Assembly (NCBI GenBank): GCA_036852015.1
Contig: JAANDG010000591.1
Span: 25,270-89,269, forward strand
Direction: 5' to 3'
DNA length: 64,000 nucleotides
DNA from: Pelodera strongyloides
Taxonomy: Eukaryota; Nematoda; Chromadorea; Rhabditida; Rhabditidae
Shown piece by piece: positions 11,901-24,099 of this stretch; positions within the stretch are counted from its first letter, which is position 1; each line of letters starts with the position of its first letter. The notes under the pieces were generated by a model. The model had not been told where the DNA came from and ran no database searches. It saw nothing but the letters and a program-made list of their open reading frames with translations. Made by a program: the position numbers and the translations under genes.

Positions 11901-13910
11901 TGGGAATGCAGTTGCATTATAGTCAAAAACCACGTACCATATAAACAAATTCGAAACGGAACCATGCAGCTTACTACAATCACGGGGCTTGTAGGTGCAA
12001 TACGACGGTATTTAGTCACTCAATATATATGTTCAAAGTAAAGAAACCATCGTACAACTTCTCACATTCTCAGGAGCGCAGCGCGCAAATGCGTAACCGC
12101 TTCCGCAGAACAGAGATGCCTTTTTTAACATGGGAAAAGCGGACACAGAAAAGAGGTTCCTCTGTGTCTCGAATTTTTCAATGCAAATTTGCAAGCTTTT
12201 CCCGCGGACGCGGACCCGGCTACGTATTTCCGCGCTGCGCGCCTGAGGACAAGGGGAAGGGTTCAATAACAAATCCCCACCTCACCTTTGACAATGCTTC
12301 TTTGGTGGCGTTCTGGAGCATGTCCTTGAGAAAAGACGGATCACTTCCGAGACAAGTGAGAGTGACTGTTTCGAATGGAGTACGACGGCCCTCTTGTTGG
12401 ATGGTTTGTTTCTCCCTTTGACGTTCGCACTTTAAAACAAGGGATCAAAGTTAGCATACGACATACGAGCCACTAACCACATGTAATATGTAATACCGCT
12501 ATCACAACCAACCAACTTACTAAGGACTAACGACGCCTAAAAGAAGGTATGTAAAGTTAGAACAATAATCAGCACTCAGCAGAAAGCTGCGCGGACCCCT
12601 CAAATCCACGTTAGTTAGCTTCCTAGAGCGATATAGAAAGTGCTACCAAATAACTCTACTCATTAGGGCTTCGTTTTCAGCCCTTGCATATTAGTGGAAG
12701 TCAAGCCGACACTGCTTCATACAATATCATATATTCACTGAGATACATGGACCATTGCTGAACACTTAGGGCTTACGGTTCGAGAGCATGCTCCTTTACT
12801 CGAGGGGGTTCAACACGGGTTCAAAGCGTGTGACTTGTTCAAGTGCGCTACCTGCTACCTGGGCCACTGCTGATCACACATAGCGATAAACTTCAATCGT
12901 GATGAGAAAGAAAAGAATACCTTTATCCACCTGTACTTATAGACAAAGTAGTGCATTCCGTGTCCAGGCAGGTAAGAAACGGCCATCGACGTTCTTCCAC
13001 TTTCCGTCTGTCGAAGGACCGTATTCACGGACAAGTTGCGAGACTGCGACGAAGAAGAGCGGTTGATAAAATCGAGAAGCCATGGGTACGCACTAAACGA
13101 TACAAACGGTGGAAATTAGAAGAATCACAGCATACAAATATGGAAAATTCAAGTGAACCAAAATGGGGGGATAGAGTCCACAGCTCCGCTGACGGAGTCA
13201 GATGCAAAACAAAGGGCGCATTCGAGATGGACATTTTCCGGAAAAGAAAAGAAAAAAGTGGTTCGAGATGGGCACCGAGAAAAAAAATAATACATGCAAA
13301 ATAATTGTCGAAAATGCAAATCTACCGTAATTGAAACTAAAATTAATCGATCATTTGCATGTGTATGCGTGGCAATTGCATTCTTTTCTGGTGAAATCCA
13401 TCTCGAACCAAAAGTTTTCTTTTTCTTTTCCGGAAATGTCCATCTCGAATGCGCCCAAAACTCCATGTATCCATCAGCCGATGTGCATATCACCCACACG
13501 GGTTTTTGTCCAGTGGTTTCGACGTACAAGTCGACAATCAACATTAAAAGTTATACGCGTGTTGAAAAAGACAAACTTGGAACTTACGTATCCTCATTAT
13601 TGATTTGCAAAGAAATCATGAATCGACGTCTAAAGTAGGCATTTCCGATTTGTGCTGACCGACGGAAAGCTCCCACAGCCAGACCTAAAATGAACGGATA
13701 TCGTGAAACTATAAACAACTTCATAATGCTCATAAAAGTCATAAGTAATAAATAGACCGTACCTATTCCTGCAAGACCAGCGCCTGCATTGAAAAAGGGG
13801 TTGTTGGACAGGGCTGTCTTGATTTGTGAGACTAATCCTCCATCGGAAGGCGGACTAATAGCTGACGGTGTTTCGGGTAGTAGTTCGCCAATTGTTGACG
13901 GGGTCGACAT
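8977..13910 (-). CDS. BCS1L: BCS1 mitochondrial AAA ATPase, 9 exons
   Basis: Exons: 13910-13763, 13684-13588, 13092-12921, 12429-12286, 11839-11682, 11221-11069, 10630-10508, 10036-9865, 9159-8977. They join in frame to about 449 residues (human BCS1L is 419). The N-terminus has one membrane segment ([15 protein letters not shown]), then the internal-import-like [19 protein letters not shown]. The BCS1-specific domain follows ([18 protein letters not shown]). The AAA module has Walker [11 protein letters not shown], Walker [12 protein letters not shown], sensor-1 [12 protein letters not shown] and the arginine motif ALIRPGRVD. Known role: inner-membrane translocase that moves folded Rieske iron-sulfur protein into complex III. 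The N-terminal extension of about 20 residues before NPFF is longer than in human. An AG acceptor lies 5 nt upstream of the ATG. Confidence 0.95.
10158..10236. repeat. 39-bp tandem duplication
   Basis: Two copies of acgcactg(a/g)cgcaaccatccc followed by tacgtttctacggt. They lie in a BCS1 intron, directly beside the foldback at 10241-10451. Confidence 0.7.
10241..10451. mobile_element. foldback element, GGGCGC(A/C)TTCGAGATGG family, copy 1
   Basis: The left arm agggcgccttcgaggtggac then attttccggaaaagg is inverted at the right end (ttttccatatcgaatgcgccct region). Copies occur at 13214-13456 and, shorter, at 28161-28242. It lies in a BCS1 intron. There is no coding capacity, so it is a non-autonomous DNA element. 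Confidence 0.75.
10689..10835. repeat. dispersed repeat shared with 17415-17585
   Basis: The block containing aaatttatatatttgaccgaaacatg and gctaaagaaaccacctcc matches 17415-17585 (aaatttatatatttgagcgaaacatg, gctaaacaaaccacctcc). It lies in a BCS1 intron. Confidence 0.65.
11274..11444. mobile_element. TTAA-flanked MITE, type A
   Basis: It is bounded by TTAA on both sides, with inverted termini AGCGAAATACCGGCCGG / CCGGCAGGTACTTCGCT and subterminal gaaacgcac / gcgtttc. It lies in a BCS1 intron. Confidence 0.8.
12069..12247. mobile_element. GC-rich foldback element (CTCAGG..GCGCAGCGCG), copy 1
   Basis: The left end ctcaggagcgcagcgcgcaa is mirrored by gcgctgcgcgcctgag on the right. A second copy is at 36039-36211. 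The ends are far more GC-rich than the surrounding DNA. It lies in a BCS1 intron. Confidence 0.75.
13214..13456. mobile_element. foldback element, GGGCGCATTCGAGATGG family, copy 2
   Basis: The arms gggcgcattcgagatggaca and tgtccatctcgaatgcgccc are near-perfect inverted repeats enclosing ttttccggaaaagaaaag / cttttccgg. It sits in a BCS1 intron. Confidence 0.8.
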
Positions 13911-14749
13911 AACCTCTAAGACGCAGGATTTATATGAATACTTTATTCAGCGTACGCCGAAGTAAAGCGGAAGACACAAAAAAAATTACAACACTAATAT
14001 AACCAACAACGACAACAACAACAAAAATAACAATGAGAGTAACAACAAAAATAGCCAAGATAGTCGAAGAGATAAGGTTATACTCATTATCGATATCGAG
14101 ATACAAGATAAGGTGAAGGCAATGAGAAAGAAATTGAATAATTAAAAAGCTATCAAATGATTATTCAAAGATCTTAGGTAAAAAGACAAAAAAGTACAAA
14201 ATTGTAAGCGAAGCATTAAATCTAGTATCATATTAAGACACGGCTAGTACAAACGCTAACCAGGGAAAAGAACGTACTAGATGAACAGCGTTTCCGTACT
14301 AATTGAATAGCACAGTACTAAATCGGTCTTTCCAGCGCACGCACACCGATTATATTTGTTTTCGGCAGGGAAAACCGCGCGCGTTTGAATACAATCATAC
14401 GGTATGCGATTAAATCCTTCGTAGCATCGATTCTGCAAACATGTTGCGTGCAACATTTGGAAAAATGCAAACTTCATGCCCGCCAGTTTTGCGGTGCTGG
14501 CAATAATTTTCGGGGCGAAGTTGGTCGTTTCTTCTTCGTTCTTCTTTTTTCTTATATATTTCCTACTTTCGGTTTTTTTACCCTAAACTTGTTGATTATG
14601 GGAGTTGCGCCTATGATTCAACATCATTTCTTGTCGAAGATTTTTTTTATCCGAAGTCAACTTTAGGACATCGTATTATTCGAAATAATGCACATTCTTG
14701 CTAAGTTTTCATGTAACACTGTTTATTTTCAGGGTACTGCAATCGCAAC
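13911..14749. other. divergent intergenic region between BCS1 and KRI1
   Basis: These 839 bp separate the start codons of two divergently transcribed genes, so both promoters should lie here. A/T-rich simple sequence (aacaacaacaacaaaaataac) fills 13975-14060. An acceptor AG occurs 5 nt before the BCS1 ATG and 16 nt before the KRI1 ATG. I could not identify a TATA box or core motif with confidence. Confidence 0.5.
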
Positions 14750-17700
14750 ATGCGTGGTCAGCGAAATAAACAGCAAGGTTGGTAGCTACTTTTTAAGTTG
14801 TAGCATGAAACAATCTGCTCATGTGATCGTGTTTAAATAGTCTGTGGAAACGTTTGTATCAGAATTAGACATGTTTAGTCGCAGTGACTTCTAAGAACGC
14901 CGAAGTTTTTGACGATGGGGGTGAAAATGAAGACGAAGAAGACGAGTCCACTGAATCCGAACCGGTTAGTTGTATTTCTTCAGTGGGGATGTTAGGAAGC
15001 CATCGAGATGCATGAAAATAAATGTTTTGTTGTTTTAGTACAAACTAGCAACACCTGTTTGTCTAAATATAATGCTCCTTTTTTATATCCCGCTCGTCAG
15101 TCAGATTTGTTTTAGAATTAATAATGGAATTGTTAACTTACGAGTACAGTCGTTTTAGGAATGGACTGGAGAGGACGAGAAAAGTTTCTTGAGAACTTTG
15201 GGCGCTCTCAAGGCGAACGTACCTGAAATTTACAACAAGGAAGAAAAGTTCTTTAAGGTTGGTTGCATTTATTAATAGTGGATCATTTGAATGTAAACTA
15301 CTACTCAGTGAAGTGATGTACCTCTGTCGTGCAAGCTGATTTAGGTAAGTAAGTAACTGTTGGTGTCTGTGCTAGATTTCCCTTCCTTCAAACCAAACAT
15401 TAGTATTTTCGCTTTAACAACAGTAAAAATTATTTACCGTAGCCCCATCACATTTTAAAAAAATTGCAGAAAGAAGCTGTTGAATGGAAAAAGAAAGAGA
15501 AAAAGGAAAAGAAGTTGCGCCCTAATGACTATCAACGGCAACTCTTTGAAAAACACGACGGGTTGGTTTTTGGCGAATATTTTTTTTACTTACAGTTTAT
15601 TGGGCAAGACGCACGACAGTAAATTGTGTGGAATTTTGTTCTAGAAACCGTTGACTCAGGCTCAGGTTGTTTGAAGGCAGGTTAAACTTAAATTTTCAAC
15701 TGTTACTTGTACCTGGTTACCCACAGGCTAAATTTACTATTCAGCTTCCATGTCGTGTGCGTGTTTGAATACCATTCCCTTGTATTATTTCGTAATCATT
15801 GATCTGATCAGTTATCTTCTTCTGTGTATGAGTGCTCATCATAGGTTGATAGTACGAATGTTAACCGTTTTACTTCTTCATATCTTCGCAACATGTAGCA
15901 AAGCGGGTGTATACGCTGTGATGCGTGGATGGAAAGCGTATGTTAGACAAGTGCAAATTAAGAAGGACAGGACAATTTTCATAAACTTCTGGTTTCTGGT
16001 TCAAAACCACGTGCCGTACCGCTTAAATAAGTTAATAAACAATCCGTTTGCAGAAGAGTTGAAGAAGACCACGTGGAGCAGAATGGCGCTCCTATCGAAC
16101 ATGGCGAAGGATATTTTGAGACACAGGAACGCCTGAAGCACGAGTGAGTTGTCTTTTTATGAATTATAACTTTTTTTTTCAGACTATCACTTTTTTTGTT
16201 CAGCTGGCTCGGGCTCCGGAACCTGGTGCTACGTGTCCTATTCAAAACGTCGTTTATATTTTGCACGTTGTATATTTGTATTTTTAATTATCACTTATTG
16301 AGGTTACTATTACTAATGCTATAAAGGTAATGTATCAGTGAAAATCCAAATAGAACTGTCGTTTGCTTGTTTACTAGCACTCTTTAGCGTATTGTTACAT
16401 ATTTTGAAACAACAGTTATTTTATACTCTTTGAGAAAATGAGTTTGAATTCCGGAAAATGTGAAAAGGAATTTAGATTGAAATCGGCTCTCACTGCATTG
16501 GATTCTGACGATGAGGATGGCGGAGGCTTTCTGGTCAAAAAGGAACTGAGCGAACAGGATAAGGTAATTAGTATTTATTGATTAGTCCATGCTGTCATTG
16601 TGATGTTTTTTTGTTATGCTCTTCCGTTGATTTATTAGCCTAATAGTTCACTGTAATTTCCTTCTAACTGTAAGTTTCCGAACGTGAAAGTGTAATTTTT
16701 TTCCGAACGATTTACCATAATTTCGTGCTTTCACCCATCCTCTTTGCTCTTTTTTTTGTAGATAAGATCTGCTATTTTCTCGTCTACGTGTAGTATAGTG
16801 GAAGAAATCGGTTCATGCACCACGTCGTGTCTTTTTCGCCTCTCCTCTCTTTAGTCCAACCGTTTTTTTTTACTTTTCAAAAGTTGTGGTCTTAAACCTT
16901 AATGTATGTGATAAAAATTTATCGTTACGTTATTAGAAAGTTTTCGGGAATGTTTTGCAGTGCATTTTTTATAGGTACCTTACATTGGAGTCTTTTCCTT
17001 GGGGTTCACTAGTTTTGTCTCATTTTTTTTAATTTGCACATGTTTAAGTTTTTTTGCTCTGTCGTTGAATTTATTTTTTTTTTCAGAGAAAAGCGGAAGA
17101 TGAATATTACGAGTTTCTGAAAGGACAACAGAAAGATGAAGACAACGAAGACGCGGCGCCAGCCGCCGATAAGGATATAAGACTTTTGAAGAAGGTAGTT
17201 TTTGTACTTATGTATTTGACAGAGGATGAGATTTGTTGTGCATGCCCCATTGTATGTGACCTGGTACCCAACCAGGTCTTTAAAATTTTTGACTGTCTGA
17301 GATAAATATGCACTGCGGATACGTCTGAATACGAAAATTATAGTTGTTATCATGTTGACACTTTGTGTTTCTTATGCTGAAGTTTTCGTCTCACCTGGAT
17401 GCCCTGGATATAAGTTGGTGCGTAACAACACCCACGAACCACCTTTGGTCACCTCCGGAAGCAATTGCAAATTTATATATTTGAGCGAAACATGTTGTTT
17501 GATTAAAATGGTCATATCACTGAGCTAAACAAACCACCTCCAACCATCTCCATTTTCGCACGAAAATTATAACCTGCGGCGGGTCTCGCTACTTCATCCC
17601 TTAATCGTGGCGTGTTTAGGTGTGGACTGATCCCAAAATTGACGAAAGCGAGCAGTTCCTTCGTGATTATCTGCTGAATAAGGAGTATGAGGCTGATAGG

Positions 17701-19133
17701 TAAATCTTTTTTTTTAGGTAATTTTCTTTGTGAGGGCATTTCAATGTCGAAACTAACCACTAATTTTCACCACGCGTTCCGAAATCCGTTTTTACGTATT
17801 AGGGAATTTTATTCTTGCTACACGTCTTCTTGGTATTTATGGCCGCGGCCACAGGGCCGTCGCCCTAAGTTACAGTAAATAAACTTTGAAAACTGTCTTG
17901 AATTAAACTTGGGAAAGGTAAATCTTGAATGATTTAGAGAAGCATTAGATGGTGTTTACTTTATTTATTTATGCGTTTGCACTCAGGGTTAATTCAGTGA
18001 TTATAACATTTTTTTTCAGTAATGTGGACAGCGATGCTGCAGCCGCTTTATCGGAAGAAGAGGCTGACGTCGAGAAGCAAGACCAGTTTGAAGCCAAGTA
18101 CAACTTTCGATATGAAGACCCTGACCAGGATTTTGTGAGTTGCTTTGCTCGTTGTTTCCGTTCCCTTTTTTGGTGCCGAAGTGTTATCGGTCATTATAAA
18201 GGGAAAGTGCTGGGAATACACTGTTCTATTTATTGCTTTTTGACTTTCTCTGTTTGATTTTTCTAAATAAAAAAATCCCAACATTATTCAATTATCGGGC
18301 ATGAAAATGGCAAGATTTAGGGACACACACGTTTTTTTTCTACCGTTTCCATTCCATTGTCTTCGTGTATGTGTATAATCGTCCGTCCCTTTTCTAGATC
18401 AAGACCTACCCGCGTACGTTTGCGTCAACATTGCGCGAGAAGAAAGATTCGCGTAAGAAGAAGCGAGAAGCGAAAAAGGAGCGAAAGTTAAAGGAAAAGG
18501 ACGAGATTATCAAGAAAATAAAGCTGGTAGGCTGTCTCTCTTTCGCTCTCTCTCTTTGAATATTGATTTTCTTGTGACGGTTCATTTTGGTCCGATTGGC
18601 ATAGTGTACACTATTTTTACGCATTGCGTAGAACAAACCAAACCTACGTGCTCCTTTATTCAAGGGTTGTTCTATACAATGTTCAAAGAGCCTGTGACTG
18701 TCTGTGGCTCCTCAGAGATGTTGAGTAGAAGACTAGTTCCAGCTGGTTCAAATTACCTGTCTAATTGTATGCATAAATTTAATTTAAAGCAGTATTTACC
18801 TACTTTGGGAAATTTGCATATGATATGTAAATCCTATGTATCGTGTGTAAATTTGGTGCCGGGAGCTTCGGAATGGAACCAAAAATTTGCATAGGATACA
18901 TAGGAAAATGGTATCCTATGCAAATTCCCCAAAATAGGTACAGTACCTCTTTAATGAAATAAATAGGTAATCGTATAATTTTTGGGACTCTGTATCGGTG
19001 GCAGCCAAGCTGAAGGCAGAAAGTGGCAAAGAAGTGGGCGAAGACGATCTGGAAGGAGACTTTGATCCGGCTGCACATGATGCGCTCATGAACGTTGGTT
19101 TTTAGTTTTTATATAAATAGTTATTATTATTAA

Positions 19134-19179
<46 letters not shown>

Positions 19180-19194
19180 TATTATTATTTATTA

Positions 19195-19242
<48 letters not shown>

Positions 19243-22200
19243 GTTATTGTTATTATCATTATTAATCAAATTATATGCATTTTTCCTTTATTTTTGGCAG
19301 GATCCTCGATCCTTTTTATTGGAATTGGAATAGTTCCCCAACACTGATCTGCATCTGTAGTTTACAAATGAATACAACAAGAAGCTAATGAGTTTCTATT
19401 CTGATATAATTTTGAATCGAAATAACTGTTATATTCTTAATCCTTTATTATTTCGGGGCGGATGTAAATAAATGGTATTTTTTTTTACTTTCAGAAACTT
19501 TTCCCCGACGATGAACCCGCAGAAGGAGAAGAGATGGAGAAGCCGACCTTTTCTGATGACGATGAAGATGATCCTTTTAAGGTTTGATTATTTCTTTAAA
19601 GTTAATTTTATTTTGTAAACATTGATTTTCATTGTTTTTGTGCTTCTTACGTATTTCATTGTGGTTAGTCGTTTAAAACTTGTATCTTTCACTTTCAAGG
19701 TTGATGTGATTATTTTTAAGTTATTTTTATATTGTAAACTTGGATTTTCCATTTTTATGTTTCTTACGTGTACTACATGTGTGGAGTATTGCGTTTTTTG
19801 ATCACCACCATCTTAATGGGATTTTTGTCGTTAGTGGTTTTACAACTTGCTTTTTGTTATTTAGAATTACCAAGGTGTAGAAATGAGCCTATTCAGGTAT
19901 CACTGTCGGATGACGATCTGCTAGCAAGCAATGCCAATCTTGTTCCTTTAACCACGAAACGGAAGTTTGTTCGTCAAGGTTCGTACTACTATTATTACGT
20001 ACGTTGAACTTGAACGTTCTTTCATTTGTTAGTTGTTTACGATTTTTTTAATCCAGTATTGGCAGCCAGCTTAGAAAATGTACAGATGACACATTTACAT
20101 GTTGTTATTGAAAGATGTGTTAAAGCGAAATACCACCCGGTTTGGGGTTTTTTCACCAAAAATAGTTTGAAAAAAGTTATAAATGAAAACAAACATAAAA
20201 ACACAAACAAATAAGCGCATCTTGTATAAAAATGTTCTCAAACAACCATTTTTTGCGATTTTGTATGGGAAAATTCGCTTCCGGCGATTTGCCGATTTTA
20301 ATACTAGCACGGCCCCGGAAAAATCGAGGGATGGCCTTTTCAAATGATCACACACTCCGAAGCATCCAAATGACGAAATGTTGACAAAATATTTTGAATT
20401 TGGCTAGTAAAAGTCCAAAAATGCACATTTTGAAAACGGCGGTAAACGCACGGTTGTTTACTCCTCCTCTTTTCGTATTTTTTTGTTGAGACCGACCGGT
20501 AATTCGCTTTAACATCGTTATTGTGTTAGTGTTAATACTTTAGAACCGAGTGGAGATGTCGAAATGGAAGAAGCCGCGGATGAAGATGAGGGTGAAGGTG
20601 TAGGAGAAGGAGAAGGAGTGGACGTACAGGAAGCGACGGGAGAGATGGGAGAGGACTGGCAAGAGGGAGAGGGAGGAGACGAAGAAGAGGGTGATGAAGA
20701 CGATATGAGGCCGAGGAACAAGAAAGGTTGGCATATTGGGATTTGTAGGGGATACTGGTATATATATTTACTTGAGCTACCTTCATACACGGCGTGTGAC
20801 GGCTCATCTTACGGGGCAGATCGTAACAGTGCGTAAGTGATTATGTGTTCCACTTTTAGTCTTCGGTGGTGTATGTGACTGAGCTACGCACCGAGTTATT
20901 CCAATAGGATTAGTAATTTTCTGAACAGTGTATAGATTTGTGCTTTTCGTCGCTCGTATGTCACTTCACCCTGTATCTAGATCGCCGTCGTAAGCGAAAA
21001 CGTGCAGCGAAGCGAGATGGCAAAGTAGAAGAAGGTACAGAGGGAAAGCGACCGAAATGGGATCCGTCCAAGATGACCTTCGGGGAGTATATCGATAAGC
21101 ATTACAATGCCGAGTGTGAGGATGTGATTGGTGAGATGTTTATCCTTTTTTAATTTAACAAATTCAGCTATTATTTTAGTACTTTCGTTAAAACGGTAGG
21201 GTACGTTGGTTTCTTGGCTTATCTTGGACAGACGCAATTCTCTTTATTGATTTCCTTTCATACAGTTGTGATCCGTTGTGCGGTGGCAGAATATATTTGC
21301 GTATGGTAAGTTGAAAGTTGTCCTTTTGAGCTTCACGAATTAGGTGTCGTGACCGCAGTAGATGATGCGGTAGTAGATGAAGGCGGGGTGTGTAATGTTA
21401 AGGTACGTACAATAATTAGGTTTGTCAGATTACGACATTTACCGTAGTAGATATTCTACGCATTCTACAGTACACCAAATTGTGATTATGATGATCTTTT
21501 TCTGTTGTCTGTTGTATACTGTTGTTAGAAATATCTCAGATGACCTTCAAACTCGATTCAAGTACCGAAAAGTGAAGGCAAACAATTTTGGTCTTTCGCT
21601 AGAAGAGATTTTGGGTGCAGAAGACAAGGAGCTGAATAAATGGGCTGGATTCAGAAAGGTGAGCTTTAAGTTCTAGGAAGAAATCTTACTGTATGACAGT
21701 CATTTAATCATTTACACCCGTGAAAGTCTGCGGGTTGTCGTAGCGGCAAGCAATAGTAAGCACGGCCTAATGCGCAACCTGAACCCTGAACTGAAACTGT
21801 GTACAAACTGCGAAATTGGAAGTTGTAGCTATTAGTGTAGAATTTTTTATTAGTTTCTTTTATTTTGATAATAATAAGAAGTGTATGTCACATTTCGTAG
21901 TATTAATACTTTTAACAAAGTCACATTTCATTGAACATAGAATTTTGTTTTGTTATCGATACTTGTTAAAATAATTGTATATTATGTGCCTAGGTGATTG
22001 GTTGTCACACTGAGGAAGATGAAGAACGCATGTTCAAGCAATATAAGAAGCGGGAGGGCAAGAAGATGGAAGTGCTCAGGAGTTTGTACAAGTAAGTTAC
22101 TTTTCGATTATCCTATTTTACCTCTTTACTTTACTTGTATTATTTTTTTATTGCATTTCTCTTGTTGTCTTGTTGTCCTCAACGGCTCACTAGCAACTCA

Positions 22201-24099
22201 TCTATTGATTTAATTGATCAACTCTTGATTTTTTTTTATATATTTTGAATATTTATTATAATTATACTCATCCAGTTGAATAGTTATAATTTTGAATATA
22301 TGAATATTTTGAATATTTATTATACATAATGAATTTGGTTATTATTCCATGTTTAGGCCGGAAGTGGAGCCTGAAGCTGAAGAATCTCAAGAGAATAAGA
22401 GCAAAAAGAAGAGTAAGAAGGAGAAAGAGGCTGCCGAGGTAGGTTATGGATTATTTATTTGAGATTTGAGTGTATTTGTATTATTTCTTTGGTAAAAGAT
22501 ACAAGTTAGCTCTTAAACGCCTAGCCCTGGGACCCTTTCACATACGGTCAATTTCTTGGCGCCATTTCTTGTACGCATTCGGTCAAAGCAGTTTTTCGAA
22601 TGACACATAGACTTACTTATTAATTCCAGTCCGCTTCCGCATGTAGAATCCAGGGTCCCGTTTTGCTCTCGAAGTCGGGGATCTTTGCTCGTCACTAATT
22701 AGATTATTAGATAAAATATTAAGACTTTAGTTTACGCGTATAATATAAAATTTAGGCTGAACCAAGTGAAGAGCCAGCACATCCGTTAGAAGAAACAACT
22801 GGTAAAGATAGTGTGGACAATGCAGAAAAGGTACGGTCAATAATTTAATAATTCCAGTCCGCTTCCGAGTGCGAGCGGCAACATAGTGTAGCGTAGCCTA
22901 GCATACTTTGCGAGTCTAACTCTAAGCTGGAACTGGGACACACATTAGCACTGTCTACCAATGTGTGTTTTACATGCACTGTAATTCATTTCTCTGCTGA
23001 ATATAGTAACCCGTGCCTTTACTTTTTTATCAATGTTCACCACGTACAGGATGCTACCGAAACCGTAGAAGGTGAAGAAGCGAAGGACGGCGAAAAGAAA
23101 AAGAGGACGAGACGGAGAAAGAAGAACAAGAGTGCGAATGAGAATGGAGAAGAAAAGAAGACAGAGGAGAATGCAGATGAGGGTGAAACACGAGGAGATG
23201 CTGGAGAAAAGGAGAAGGAAGAGGAGGAGGAGCCAAAGGTACTGTAGTTTTTTGTTCGCATGCTTCGGTAGAGGGTAGTGCACTAGACTAGACTGAGTGT
23301 AAGGCCATATTCACCATTCAATTCCCCGAGGGGGGAGTTTCCCTCTTTTCCCCTGCGACTCTCACGTTAGAATGTTGTTTACTGTGCGTTGTGAATACTT
23401 CCCCGCGGGAACTGAATTGTAAGTACTGTACTTCCTCAGAGTTCAAGTTCAAAGCTTTGTTATCCGTAATGACTTGTTTTCAAATAGAGTTTTATTGTTG
23501 ACTGCTTATGACTGCCTGCGTACTTTGATATCTTTGTTAGGTACTATTTGCTTTGTTTAAATATTAGCGTCTTCCTTTCTTTTACCTTTATATGCTACCT
23601 TAGGAATTAACACCCGAAGAAGAGGCTGCCCTACAGAAGAAGAAGGAAAAAGAAGAAAAGAAGAAGCGAGCACTCGCTGTGAAGGATGAGAGACTAAAGG
23701 TAGCAGTGATTTTCAATTTTCGGGTTTATTTATGTTTTGTTTATTTGAAAATATTATTTGTTTACAAAGTTATTCCCACGCTGTGTGGTTTCGACAACTG
23801 CATTCCTATGCATTTATGCTGTTGAGCAATTGAGCTCGGTTGTTTTTATTCTAATACTCATTTGCATATGATGCATGGGAACGCAGTTATGTAAAAACCG
23901 TTTCAAAAACCGGATGTTGTACAGCTTTAGCTTTAACATTACCGGTGTTTTGACGAGCATATAATAAGATCGTGTCCCCTTTCAGGCCTATGGATTGAAT
24001 CCGAATAAGTTCAAGCACAGTGTCAAATATGATAAACGATACGGAAAGAAGTTTGTGAAAAAGGTTGCCAAGGAGTCTGGCGATGAGGATAGTGATTAA
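14750..24099 (+). CDS. KRI1: KRI1 homolog, ribosome biogenesis factor, at least 22 exons
   Basis: Exons: 14750-14777, 14885-14964, 15159-15257, 15470-15561, 16054-16143, 16443-16563, 17087-17194, 17620-17699, 18020-18134, 18398-18526, 19005-19093, 19495-19581, 19897-19978, 20544-20726, 20981-21130, 21540-21658, 21994-22091, 22357-22438, 22756-22830, 23050-23238, 23604-23699, 23986-24099. About 768 residues (human about 700). Family landmarks: KLRPNDYQRQLFEKH, AEDEYYEFLKGQQ, FLRDYLLNKEYE, QFEAKYNFRYEDPDQDF, IKTYPRTFAS, GDFDPAAHD, MTFGEYIDKHY, the Kri1 C-terminal block DDLQTRFKYRKV..FGLSLEEILGAEDKELN, and AYGLNPNKFKHSVKYDKRYG. Known role: nucleolar 40S/18S rRNA maturation. Highly acidic and Lys-rich low-complexity stretches lie at the N-terminus and in exons 20544-20726 and 23050-23238. 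One join (18526 to 19005) does not keep frame. The first short exon is provisional. Confidence 0.93.
17415..17585. repeat. dispersed repeat shared with 10689-10835
   Basis: Same family as in the BCS1 intron, here in the KRI1 intron before exon 17620-17699. Confidence 0.65.
18783..18954. mobile_element. TTAA-flanked MITE, type B
   Basis: TTAA lies at both ends. The inner arms ttgggaaatttgcatatga and atgcaaattccccaa are inverted, with cctatgtat / atacatagg inside. It lies in the KRI1 intron whose flanking exons do not join in frame. Confidence 0.7.
19126..19250. repeat. (TTA)n microsatellite
   Basis: About 120 bp of ttattattatta lies in a KRI1 intron. Confidence 0.95.
20120..20512. mobile_element. 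TTAA-flanked element with AGCGAAATACC terminus, longer type
   Basis: TTAA-AGCGAAATACCACCCGG on the left and CCGACCGGTAATTCGCT-TTAA on the right enclose about 385 bp unlike the type A or B interior. It has no long open frame, so it is a distinct non-autonomous subfamily. It lies in a KRI1 intron. Confidence 0.75.
22500..22690. repeat. dispersed repeat shared with 28490-28562
   Basis: The segment catgtagaatccagggtccc then gctctcgaagtcggggatctt is almost identical at 28499-28547. It lies in a KRI1 intron. Confidence 0.75.
23305..23425. repeat. foldback element with ATATTCACC ends, copy 2
   Basis: It contains ccatattcaccattcaattcc with an inverted counterpart gttgtgaatac / gaactgaattg, and tctcacgttagaatg shared with 2415-2562. 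It lies in a KRI1 intron. Confidence 0.55.

Noticed and set aside
12029..12421. 130-codon plus-strand open frame
   Set aside because: It is opposite a certain BCS1 exon and runs through the GC-rich foldback element.
18653..18686. 34-nt candidate micro-exon in the KRI1 intron that would fix the frame
   Set aside because: Length is 3n+1 and it has AG/GT edges, but the encoded residues do not resemble KRI1 and the surrounding sequence looks like a repeat seen near 12790. Chance is enough to explain it.
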